In this document: positions 1 through 5,400 of the stretch, piece after piece
Numbering within the stretch: the first letter of the stretch is position 1
How the letters are laid out: each line of letters begins with the position of its first letter
Assembly (NCBI GenBank): GCA_021736745.1
Contig: JAIPFG010000140.1
Coordinates: forward strand, 1-7,805
Length of the DNA stretch: 7,805 nt
Direction of reading: 5' to 3'
Origin: Pseudomonadales bacterium
GTDB taxonomy: Bacteria; Pseudomonadota; Gammaproteobacteria; Pseudomonadales; IMCC2047
Made by a program: the position numbers and the translations under genes
Notes under the pieces: generated by a model
What the model was told of the DNA's origin: nothing
The model's input: only the letters and a program-made list of their open reading frames with translations
Database searches by the model: none

Positions 1-743
1 TCCATCAGTGCAGGCGAGACTTGGAAGCCGGCAAATTTTTTAACTCGCTCAGCCTGTTCCTGTTCTTGCCCCATGGAGGCCCAAACATCTGTTACCACAA
101 GATGGGCCTCTTGCACTGCTTCCTGTGGGTGACGGAATAAGGTGACCCGGCTGCTATGCTTCTCCAGCAATGAAGGCATGGGTTCAAAACCCGAGGGGCA
201 GGCAATGTGTAAGTGGAAGTCCAGCAAGGAGGCGGCATTAATATAGGAATTACACATATTATTGCCGTCGCCGATATAACAGACTGTTTTGCCTCGGATG
301 GGGCCTCTGTGTTCCTGAAAAGTTTGCATGTCGGCCAGTAGCTGACAAGGATGAAACTGATCCGTTAGGGCATTAATGACGGGCACCCGGGAATACTGGG
401 CAAAGCGTTCGATTTTTGCTTGGTCGAAAGTACGAATCATAATGATGTCAACCATTCGCGACATCACCCTGGCGCTGTCTTCAATGGGTTCGCCGCGCCC
501 CAGTTGAGTATCCGTCGGCGATAGAAACATGGCGTGTCCGCCAAGCTGTGTCATTCCGGCCTCAAAAGAAATGCGCGTGCGAGTGGATGATTTTTCAAAG
601 ATCATCGCCATAACACTATTTTTAAAGGGTTGGTAGGATACTCCCGAGCGCAGCATTTGCTTGAGTTCTGTTGCTCTCAGTAAAAGCTGTTTAAACTCTT
701 GCGAGCTTAAATCTTGCAATGTCAGGAAATGCCGGATACTCAT
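1..743 (-). CDS. argF: Ornithine carbamoyltransferase, C-terminus cut by window edge
   Basis: This cytosolic enzyme joins carbamoyl phosphate and L-ornithine to give citrulline in arginine synthesis. The visible part is 247 codons from the ATG at 743, reading left off the window; roughly the last 50-60 residues of a normal ~300-residue protein are missing. Visible family motifs are the carbamoyl-phosphate loop STRTR at residues 53-57, HPCQ at 131-134, and the ornithine-loop sequence DVWASMG beginning at D219. These positions match the family, so the start is right (MSIRHFLTL...). Only 7 bases separate it from the argD stop codon, so the two are almost certainly co-transcribed. I see no Shine-Dalgarno in the 20 bases before the ATG, which lie in the end of argD, so translational coupling is likely (inference). 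The catalytic HCLP motif lies beyond the edge and cannot be checked. Confidence 0.96.
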   Translation of the reverse strand, partial: MSIRHFLTLQDLSSQEFKQLLLRATELKQMLRSGVSYQPFKNSVMAMIFEKSSTRTRISFEAGMTQLGGHAMFLSPTDTQLGRGEPIEDSARVMSRMVDIIMIRTFDQAKIERFAQYSRVPVINALTDQFHPCQLLADMQTFQEHRGPIRGKTVCYIGDGNNMCNSYINAASLLDFHLHIACPSGFEPMPSLLEKHSSRVTLFRHPQEAVQEAHLVVTDVWASMGQEQEQAERVKKFAGFQVSPALM

Positions 744-750
744 ATCGATA

Positions 751-2001
751 TTAGTTGGATTGAATGGACGATTTGCGTCGATCATCACTATCGCGAGCAG
801 CAGCTCGACGCTCGGCGCCTCGCTCATCCGCGGCATAAACCTTAATTAATTTAACTAAAGACTTAATGGCTAAATCGGCCTCTTCTTCTGACAAATTAAT
901 TGGTGGCAAGAGTCGTATAACTGAGTCGGCGGTGACGTTAAGCAGAATACCCTTGGCTTTTGCCAAAACCAGTAGTTCGGTACAGGGTGAATCCATTTCG
1001 ATTCCAAACATCATGCCCATACCGCGAATATCTTTGATATAGTTGGCGAATTTTAGCTGCTCCTTCAATTCGGTCAGCATGTATGCACCTAATTTAGCCG
1101 CATGGGTAGTAAGATCTTCGTTAATAATAGTTTGAACTGTTGCAATTGCAGCAGCACAGGCCAAAGGATTTCCACCAAAGGTGGAGGCATGATTGCCCGG
1201 TTGGAAAACCCTGGCAGCGTCACCTTTAGCTAAGCATGCGCCAATTGGGAAGCCATTGCCTAAACCTTTGGCTGTAGTGACGACATCCGGCAGGATATTA
1301 CTATGCTGGTAGGCGAAATAGGTTCCGGTTCTACCGTTTCCTGTTTGTACTTCGTCCAGCATCATCAACCAATTATTAGCATCACAAAGTGCTCTAATGC
1401 GATTCAGGTAGTCTTGATCGGGAATTTTAACGCCGCCTTCACCTTGGATTGGTTCGAGGAGGATTGCGACAATATCAGGATTGTTTTCTGCAATAGCTTC
1501 CAACGCATGAATATCGTTAAAAGGCGCTCTGACAAAACCACTGACCAAGGGTTCAAAGCCAGCTTGTGCTTTGCGGCTACCGGTCGCCGATAGTGTGGCC
1601 AGGGAACGGCCATGAAATGAATTTTCCATGACAATAATATTTGGTGTCGCGACGCCTTTCTGATGGCCGTATAAGCGCGCCAGTTTGATTGCCGCCTCGT
1701 TTGCTTCTGCGCCAGAGTTGCAAAAAAAGATATTGTCCATGCCGGACACGCCGCAAAGAAGTTCGGCTAGCTGCGATTGCAGGGGGATACCATAAAGATT
1801 GGATGTATGAACCAAACGACCTGCCTGTTCACGGATAGCTTTGGTTACGGCTGGGTGACAGTGTCCCAGTCCGCAGACAGCGATGCCGCTAATAAGGTCG
1901 AGATATTTGTTGCCATTGGTGTCAAATAACCAGGCTCCCTGCCCTTGCTCAAATTCAGTGGCGGTGCGGTTATAGGTTGCCATTAAATGCTGATCGGCCA
2001 T
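751..2001 (-). CDS. argD: Acetylornithine aminotransferase with unusual C-terminal tail
   Basis: This PLP enzyme (class III aminotransferase) converts N-acetylglutamate 5-semialdehyde plus glutamate to N-acetylornithine and 2-oxoglutarate; family members often also serve as succinyldiaminopimelate aminotransferase. Visible are GLGHCHP (44-50), the phosphate-binding NSGAEAN (95-101), SFHGRS (128-133), LDEVQTG with the pyridine-binding D216, the Schiff-base lysine K245 in TTAKGLGNG, and STFGGNPL (273-280). The ATG at 2001 has a GAGGA at 2012-2016, 10 bases upstream; the next in-frame ATG (residue 7) has none, so I keep the first. The protein is 416 residues. The usual family end falls near residue 388 (LVKLIKVY). 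The last ~27 residues form an Arg/Asp/Ala-rich tail encoded by DNA more GC-rich than its surroundings. It is the first gene of argD-argF, facing away from grxD. Confidence 0.96.
   Translation of the reverse strand: MADQHLMATYNRTATEFEQGQGAWLFDTNGNKYLDLISGIAVCGLGHCHPAVTKAIREQAGRLVHTSNLYGIPLQSQLAELLCGVSGMDNIFFCNSGAEANEAAIKLARLYGHQKGVATPNIIVMENSFHGRSLATLSATGSRKAQAGFEPLVSGFVRAPFNDIHALEAIAENNPDIVAILLEPIQGEGGVKIPDQDYLNRIRALCDANNWLMMLDEVQTGNGRTGTYFAYQHSNILPDVVTTAKGLGNGFPIGACLAKGDAARVFQPGNHASTFGGNPLACAAAIATVQTIINEDLTTHAAKLGAYMLTELKEQLKFANYIKDIRGMGMMFGIEMDSPCTELLVLAKAKGILLNVTADSVIRLLPPINLSEEEADLAIKSLVKLIKVYAADERGAERRAAARDSDDRRKSSIQSN
754..834 (-). other. GC-rich, hairpin-forming tail segment of argD
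   Basis: This segment encodes the extra ~27 residues of ArgD, starting AADERGAERRAAARDSDD and ending SSIQSN. Two inverted repeats overlap in it: GCGTCGA (775-781) with TCGACGC (805-811), and CGAGC (794-798) with GCTCG (803-807) around a 4-base loop. They share bases 805-807, so in the mRNA they could not form together. The nearer end lies about 30 bases before the argF start codon. The repeats are seen directly; any role in argF translation, or an origin as a small insertion, is inference. Confidence 0.5.
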
Positions 2002-2023
2002 CTTTCAGGGTTCCTCAAAACGC

Positions 2024-2044
2024 AAAAAGGCAGCATCGGCTGCC
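2024..2044 (-). terminator. Terminator-like hairpin in the argD leader
   Basis: Read leftward, a perfect 6-bp stem GGCAGC/GCTGCC (2039-2044 with 2029-2034) around a 4-base loop is followed at once by five T residues (2028-2024). This is the form of a small intrinsic terminator, placed between the likely argD promoter and the argD ribosome binding site. It could attenuate argD-argF, stabilise the 5' end, or stop upstream antisense transcription. It lies only about 8 bases after the predicted start of transcription, which makes classical attenuation doubtful. No leader peptide is visible on this strand. Confidence 0.35.
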
Positions 2045-2058
2045 AAAGTAAAAAGCAA

Positions 2059-2087
2059 ATAATATAAGGAACCTGTGATGAAGTCTA
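2059..2087 (-). promoter_or_regulatory. Probable sigma-70 promoter of argD-argF
   Basis: Reading leftward, a -35 TAGACT (2082-2087, 4/6 to consensus) and a -10 TATTAT (2059-2064, 5/6) are separated by exactly 17 bases. Transcription would begin near 2052 and give a leader of about 50 bases before the argD ATG. This is pattern matching only; the region is AT-rich, so chance matches are possible. Confidence 0.45.
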
Positions 2088-2125
2088 TGATCTCTGAGCT
2101 TATCTGGGGTTTTATATTTTTCTGA
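2078..2125 (+). CDS. Candidate 15-residue hydrophobic small protein
   Basis: An ATG at 2078 opens a 15-codon frame, MKSMISELIWGFIFF, ending at TGA 2123-2125. It is preceded by AAGGA at 2066-2070 with a 7-base spacer, which is a better ribosome binding site than several of the certain genes here have. The second half is hydrophobic and aromatic, as in very short membrane-associated or leader peptides. No good promoter is visible on this strand, and the frame overlaps the argD promoter on the other strand. I recognise no family, so this could be a chance ORF. Confidence 0.25.
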   Translation: MKSMISELIWGFIFF

Positions 2126-2149
2126 GGGTATTTCGGGGAACTAAAAATG

Positions 2150-2189
2150 AATTAGGCCATCTATTGAGCGCTATTACTGCGGCCTAATT
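2150..2189. repeat. 9-bp inverted repeat enclosing a 10-bp-phased direct repeat
   Basis: AATTAGGCC (2150-2158) and GGCCTAATT (2181-2189) are perfect inverted copies separated by 22 bases. Inside, CTATT occurs at 2161-2165 and again at 2171-2175, exactly one helical turn apart. No T-run follows the right arm, so it is not a typical rightward terminator. It may be an operator for grxD or argD, or a structured RNA element. The symmetry is plain; the function is unknown. Confidence 0.5.
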
Positions 2190-2257
2190 GGTTGCGCGTT
2201 AGCAGGCTATAAAACTTAACTTGAGGGCAAAGACTATCTAAACAGCAAGGATCACTG

Positions 2258-2263
2258 TAAAAT
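2258..2263 (+). promoter_or_regulatory. Possible -10 element for grxD
   Basis: TAAAAT is followed by a GC-rich discriminator (GCCGCCCC), about 40 bases before the grxD start codon. No good -35 is seen 16-18 bases upstream, so the call is weak. The same combination (TAAAAT followed closely by GCGCCCC) occurs before argG. Confidence 0.3.
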
Positions 2264-2304
2264 GCCGCCCCTAATTTCAACTAGCGTTAATCACGAGGTG
2301 AATT

Positions 2305-2640
2305 ATGGATGTATTAGACACCATAAAAGAACAAATCGAATCAAATAACATTATCCTGTACATGAAAGGATCTCCGCAGCAACCTCAATGCGGGTTTTCC
2401 GCACAAGCGACACAGGCCCTTATGTCATGCGGAGAAAGGTTTGCTTTTGTGAATATTCTCGATAATCCTGATATCCGTGCTACGCTACCCAGCTACTCTA
2501 ACTGGCCTACTTTCCCACAGCTCTTTATTAATGGTGAGCTGGTTGGTGGGTGTGACATCATCGTAGAGTTGTTTGAAAAAGGGGAGCTGCAAACCATGAT
2601 TAAAGATGCGGTGACCGAAACTAAAGAAAACGACGAGTAG
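2305..2640 (+). CDS. grxD: Monothiol glutaredoxin, CGFS type
   Basis: Monothiol glutaredoxins of this class bind a [2Fe-2S] cluster with glutathione, usually as a homodimer or with BolA proteins, and act in iron-sulfur cluster delivery rather than general disulfide reduction. The protein is 111 residues, the normal single-domain length. Visible are the glutathione-contacting K21 in YMKGS, the CGFS active site at residues 29-32, the cis-proline segment WPTFPQLF (67-74), and GGCD (81-84), which contacts glutathione. The start is supported by GAGGTG at 2295-2300, 4 bases before the ATG. It is followed by a 130-base gap in which a separate promoter for the peroxiredoxin is visible, so the two genes need not be co-transcribed. 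In Pseudomonas, bfd and bfrB lie nearby; they are absent here. Confidence 0.96.
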   Translation: MDVLDTIKEQIESNNIILYMKGSPQQPQCGFSAQATQALMSCGERFAFVNILDNPDIRATLPSYSNWPTFPQLFINGELVGGCDIIVELFEKGELQTMIKDAVTETKENDE

Positions 2641-2702
2641 CAAATCTGCCCATTGGTAATCGATCACGGTAAAACGAATGTGTGATTGTGGCGGAGAAGC
2701 GG

Positions 2703-2730
2703 TTGACCCCATTTAGGGTTGTAATACAAT
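2703..2730 (+). promoter_or_regulatory. Sigma-70 promoter of the peroxiredoxin gene
   Basis: TTGACC (2703-2708, 5/6) and TACAAT (2725-2730, 5/6) are separated by 16 bases. Transcription would start near 2737, about 34 bases before the ATG. This is the best sigma-70 match in the window, and it sits directly upstream of a well-placed ribosome binding site. Confidence 0.6.
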
Positions 2731-2735
2731 GGGGT
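2706..2735. promoter_or_regulatory. 8-bp dyad overlapping the peroxiredoxin promoter
   Basis: ACCCCATT (2706-2713) and AATGGGGT (2728-2735) are perfect inverted copies with 14 bases between them. One arm covers the end of the -35 and the other covers the end of the -10, a position suited to a repressor. It does not resemble the four-part OxyR ATAG/CTAT pattern. The regulator is unknown. Confidence 0.45.
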
Positions 2736-2770
2736 ACACTTTACACAGAACTTAAGGGAGATTTTGAATC

Positions 2771-3376
2771 ATGAGCGTTCTAGTAGGAAGACCAGCCCCC
2801 GATTTTACTGCACCAGCCGTTTTGGGTAGTGGTGAGATTGTCGATGGCTATAATTTATCAGAAGCAATCAAAGACAAATATGCGGTGATATTTTTCTACC
2901 CACTGGATTTTACCTTTGTTTGTCCCTCAGAGTTAATTGCATTTGACCACCGCTACCAAGCGTTCGCAGAACGGGGCGTTGAGGTCATAGGTGTTTCCAT
3001 TGATTCTCATTTTACCCACAATGCATGGCGAAATACGCCTGTGGATAAGGGTGGGATAGGACAGGTTCAATATACCTTGGTCGCTGACGTTAAGCACAGC
3101 ATATGTCAGGCCTATGGGGTCGAGCATCCTGTTGCCGGTGTTGCTTTTAGAGGTTCATTCTTGATTGATAAGCAAGGCCAAGTGCGTCACCAGGTGGTTA
3201 ATGATTTGCCTTTGGGCCGTAATGTGGATGAAATGATTCGTATGGTTGATGCACTCCAGTTCCATGAGGAACATGGTGAAGTTTGTCCGGCTGGTTGGAA
3301 TAAAGGCCAGAAAGGCATGAATGCTTCTCCAGATGGTGTAGCAGCTTATTTAGCTGAGAATGCAGATAATCTGTAA
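2771..3376 (+). CDS. Typical 2-Cys peroxiredoxin (AhpC/TSA, Prx1 type)
   Basis: This is a cytosolic thiol peroxidase that reduces hydrogen peroxide, organic hydroperoxides and probably peroxynitrite, then is recycled by a thioredoxin- or AhpF-like reductant. The protein is 201 residues. The peroxidatic cysteine is C51 in DFTFVCPSE with catalytic T48; R127 in AFRGSF is the probable active-site arginine. The resolving cysteine is C172 in GEVCPAGW. A GGIG motif is present (94-97), while the C-terminus ends AAYLAENADNL without the YF motif linked with overoxidation sensitivity, so sensitivity is uncertain. AAGGGAG at 2754-2760 lies 10 bases before the ATG. It has its own promoter with a dyad over it and a strong terminator after it, so it looks monocistronic. 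I leave the symbol blank because ahpC-type names are used inconsistently for this subgroup. Confidence 0.95.
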   Translation: MSVLVGRPAPDFTAPAVLGSGEIVDGYNLSEAIKDKYAVIFFYPLDFTFVCPSELIAFDHRYQAFAERGVEVIGVSIDSHFTHNAWRNTPVDKGGIGQVQYTLVADVKHSICQAYGVEHPVAGVAFRGSFLIDKQGQVRHQVVNDLPLGRNVDEMIRMVDALQFHEEHGEVCPAGWNKGQKGMNASPDGVAAYLAENADNL

Positions 3377-3393
3377 CCAGTTAATTCACTGGT
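3376..3393 (+). repeat. Small hairpin at the peroxiredoxin stop codon
   Basis: ACCAGT (3376-3381) and ACTGGT (3388-3393) form a perfect 6-bp stem with a 6-base loop, beginning on the last base of the TAA stop. It stands 9 bases before the main terminator. It may help termination or protect the mRNA 3' end. Confidence 0.4.
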
Positions 3394-3402
3394 AGTAAAA
3401 TC

Positions 3403-3429
3403 AAACCCCCAACTTAGTTTGGGGGTTTT
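3403..3429. terminator. Bidirectional intrinsic terminator between peroxiredoxin and rnt
   Basis: A 10-bp stem AAACCCCCAA/TTGGGGGTTT (3403-3412 with 3419-3428) closes a 6-base loop. It is followed by T's to the right and, read leftward, by TTTGATTTT. It lies between two convergent genes and can serve both the peroxiredoxin and pyrC-rnt. Confidence 0.9.
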
Positions 3430-3486
3430 GTTATTAACAGGGCTGAATTTTCGAGGAATTACCCTCAGGGATAGGATATGCACTCT

Positions 3487-4149
3487 TTACTCGAAATCTT
3501 GCTCCCAACTGCTCCTTTGTTCCCATCCGCCTAATTCCTGCCAACGGTTAATAATGGTACAAAAAAGCTCCGCCGTTTTTTCCGCATCGTAGCGTGCGGA
3601 ATGCGCTTCCTGATTATTAAAGTCGATACCAGCTGTTTCGCAGGCACGGGATAAGACCGTTTGGCCAAAAGCGAGCCCAGCCATACTGACGGTATCGAAA
3701 TTTGAAAAAGGATGGAATGGATTACGTTTTAAGTCGCAGCGTGTGACGGCAGCATTGATAAAGCCGTGATCGAAGTGGGCGTTATGTCCGACTAAAATGG
3801 CACGTTTACAGCCGCTGGATTTAACGGCCCGACGAATAACTTTAAATATTTCCTGTAGCGCATCTGCTTCAGGGTGAGCAATGCGCAGAGGGTGGTAGGG
3901 GTCAATGCCGGTAAATTTAATAGCGGCTTCTTCGATGTTGGCACCTTCGAAGGGTTGGACATGAAAAGCAACGGTTTTATGCGGGTAGATGATGCCTTGT
4001 TCGTCCATCTCTAGGGGTACGGCGGCGATCTCGAGTAGCGCGTCGGTTGCCGCATTAAATCCCCCTGTTTCGACGTCAACCACGACGGGTAGAAAGCCAC
4101 GGAATCGTCGGGCGATTATCGTGGTTGATCTGTTGTTATGTTCAGTCAA
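3487..4149 (-). CDS. rnt: Ribonuclease T (TTG start)
   Basis: RNase T is a DEDDh-family 3'-5' exonuclease that trims the 3' ends of tRNA, 5S and 23S rRNA and other stable RNAs, acting as a homodimer. Numbered from the TTG at 4149, the protein is 220 residues. The catalytic residues are D25 and E27 in VVDVETGG, D127 in HFDHGF, H183 in AHSARYDAE and D188 in the same stretch; all five are present at the family spacing. An upstream ATG at 4233 would add 28 residues that overlap the end of pyrC and resemble no RNase T N-terminus. The TTG has AAGGA about 7 bases upstream, lies 10 bases after the pyrC stop, and gives the expected short lead-in before the RRFRG block. It is therefore the second gene of a pyrC-rnt pair, ending at a shared terminator. 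Confidence 0.94.
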   Translation of the reverse strand: MTEHNNRSTTIIARRFRGFLPVVVDVETGGFNAATDALLEIAAVPLEMDEQGIIYPHKTVAFHVQPFEGANIEEAAIKFTGIDPYHPLRIAHPEADALQEIFKVIRRAVKSSGCKRAILVGHNAHFDHGFINAAVTRCDLKRNPFHPFSNFDTVSMAGLAFGQTVLSRACETAGIDFNNQEAHSARYDAEKTAELFCTIINRWQELGGWEQRSSWEQDFE

Positions 4150-4159
4150 GCGACATTCC

Positions 4160-5197
4160 TTATGCGTTGAAAACCTGCCAATTGATGGTTTCTCCGGCAA
4201 GTAACGGGATGAGTTGATGGTTACCGACAGCAACTTGGTTTGGTATCTGCCAAGGCTTTTTAACTAAGGTGATATGATCTGAATTGCGAGGTAAACCGTA
4301 AAAGTCGGGGCCATGATGACTGGCAAAACCTTCAAGGTGCTCCAATGCCTTCATTTGTTCGAAAATGGTGGCATAGAGCTCGATTGCCGCTGGCGCAGTG
4401 TAGCAGCCAGCGCAGCCACAACTGGTTTCCTTTGTTTCTTTAATATGAGGGGCCGAATCTGTACCCAGGAAAAACTTGCGGCTGCCGCCGGTCGCTGCTT
4501 TTAAGATGGCCTGTTGGTGCCGGTTTCGTTTCAGAATGGGTAGGCAATAGTAGTGGGGGCGAATACCACCGGCCAGCATGTCGTTGCGATTAAACAACAG
4601 ATGCTGAACGGTAACGGTGGCGGCGATCGTTGTCGGTGCTTCCTCTACAAATTGTACCGCGTCGGCTGTGGTTATATGTTCCAGGACTATCTTTAAGTTT
4701 GGGAAGCGCTGGCTGAGTGGAGCCAACGTGCGTTCAATAAATACCTGTTCACGATCGAAAATATCGATGTCGGAATCGGTAACTTCACCGTGAAGCAAAA
4801 GTGGTAGTCCTCGCTCAGCCATTATTTCCAATAGGGGATAACAGTTTTCCAGACGCGTGACGCCGGCATCCGAATTGGTGGTGGCTCCGGCGGGATAGTA
4901 TTTAATCGCATGGATATGGCGATTGTCGCAGGCGTCAGTGATTTCTTCGGCGCTCGTATTGTCAGTCAGGTAGAGTGTCATTAGCGGGTCGAAACAACTG
5001 GATGGATTCAATTGCGCCAGTATGCGTTGCCGATAAGCCATTGCCTGAGCACAGGAAGTGATTGGTGGTTTAAGGTTTGGCATAACGATGGCTCTACCGA
5101 AATACCGAGCTACATCGGAAACGGTTGTTGCGAGGAATTCATTGTCACGTAAGTGGATGTGCCAATCGTCAGGACGGGTAATGATTAACTTTTCCAT
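4160..5197 (-). CDS. pyrC: Dihydroorotase, class II
   Basis: This cytosolic zinc enzyme interconverts N-carbamoyl-L-aspartate and L-dihydroorotate, the third step of pyrimidine synthesis. The protein is 345 residues, the size of the E. coli-type single-domain enzyme. Binuclear metal ligands are all visible: H13 and H15 in DWHIHLRD, the to-be-carboxylated K99 in IKYYPAG, H136 in LLLHGE, H174 in LEHITT and D247 in GTDSAPH. C261 and C264 fall in SCGCAGCYTAP, a cysteine-rich loop typical of this class. The ATG at 5197 gives the normal N-terminus (ITRPDDWH from residue 6), but I see no Shine-Dalgarno before it. It is the first gene of a pair with rnt and faces away from motY. Confidence 0.97.
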   Translation of the reverse strand: MEKLIITRPDDWHIHLRDNEFLATTVSDVARYFGRAIVMPNLKPPITSCAQAMAYRQRILAQLNPSSCFDPLMTLYLTDNTSAEEITDACDNRHIHAIKYYPAGATTNSDAGVTRLENCYPLLEIMAERGLPLLLHGEVTDSDIDIFDREQVFIERTLAPLSQRFPNLKIVLEHITTADAVQFVEEAPTTIAATVTVQHLLFNRNDMLAGGIRPHYYCLPILKRNRHQQAILKAATGGSRKFFLGTDSAPHIKETKETSCGCAGCYTAPAAIELYATIFEQMKALEHLEGFASHHGPDFYGLPRNSDHITLVKKPWQIPNQVAVGNHQLIPLLAGETINWQVFNA

Positions 5198-5257
5198 GCG
5201 GTCTAGAGGGCTTAATTATTCAAAGAAATAGTGGCTGCATCCTAACCCATCATTGGA

Positions 5258-5263
5258 ATTATA
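5258..5263 (-). promoter_or_regulatory. Likely -10 element of pyrC-rnt
   Basis: Read leftward this is a perfect TATAAT, about 60 bases before the pyrC start. The -35 region is poor (nothing better than 3/6 at acceptable spacing). CCATCA (5247-5252) and TGATGG (5272-5277) form an inverted repeat centred on the -10, which might be an operator. Confidence 0.4.
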
Positions 5264-5343
5264 GATAGTAGTGATGGCCCCTGACTTGCGTGCACTAACG
5301 ACATAATGAACTGTGGAAGTGGTGCAGATTCTCAAAAACGGAC

Positions 5344-5370
5344 TAAAGTTTTTAGGCGGATGGTCGAAAT
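5344..5370 (+). promoter_or_regulatory. Sigma-28 (FliA) type flagellar promoter for motY
   Basis: TAAAGTTT (5344-5351) is identical to the enterobacterial sigma-28 -35 consensus. After exactly 11 bases, GTCGAAAT (5363-5370) matches 5 of 8 positions of the GCCGATAA -10 consensus. The start of transcription would be near 5377, about 24 bases before the motY start. Sigma-28 control is known for motY in Vibrio and other polar-flagellate gammaproteobacteria, which supports both the promoter and the gene call. Confidence 0.7.
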
Positions 5371-5400
5371 GCTTTACGTCGAGTCATAATATTTCAAGTC

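Larger units (their letters stand above)
2002..2304. other. Divergent argD/grxD intergenic region
   Basis: These 303 bases separate the leftward argD start from the rightward grxD start. They hold the argD ribosome binding site (2012-2016), a hairpin with T-run in the argD leader (2024-2044), a probable argD promoter (2059-2087), a 15-codon ORF with a good ribosome binding site (2078-2125), a 9-bp inverted repeat (2150-2189), a possible grxD -10 element (2258-2263) and the grxD ribosome binding site GAGGTG (2295-2300). I did not see a clear ArgR box resembling the TGAAT/ATTCA type. Confidence 0.7.

Noticed and set aside
1303..1593. 96-codon open frame antisense to argD
   Set aside because: The argD frame is certain by catalytic motifs; the opposite frame shows no ribosome binding site or recognisable protein features.
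2002..2304. ArgR operator controlling argD
   Set aside because: I looked for paired TGAAT/ATTCA half-sites near the promoter and found only an isolated TGAATTA at 2148-2154.
2641..2700. Possible CRP-like site (GTGTGATT with upstream GATCAC)
   Set aside because: The two half-sites do not align with the TGTGA-N6-TCACA geometry.
4150..4233. N-terminal extension of rnt by 28 residues from ATG 4233
   Set aside because: It lies almost wholly inside the end of pyrC, resembles no RNase T N-terminus, and TTG 4149 has a better ribosome binding site.
5385..5390. CATAAT as a sigma-70 -10 for motY
   Set aside because: It has no -35 at proper spacing, and the leader would be only a few bases; the sigma-28 match upstream is much better.
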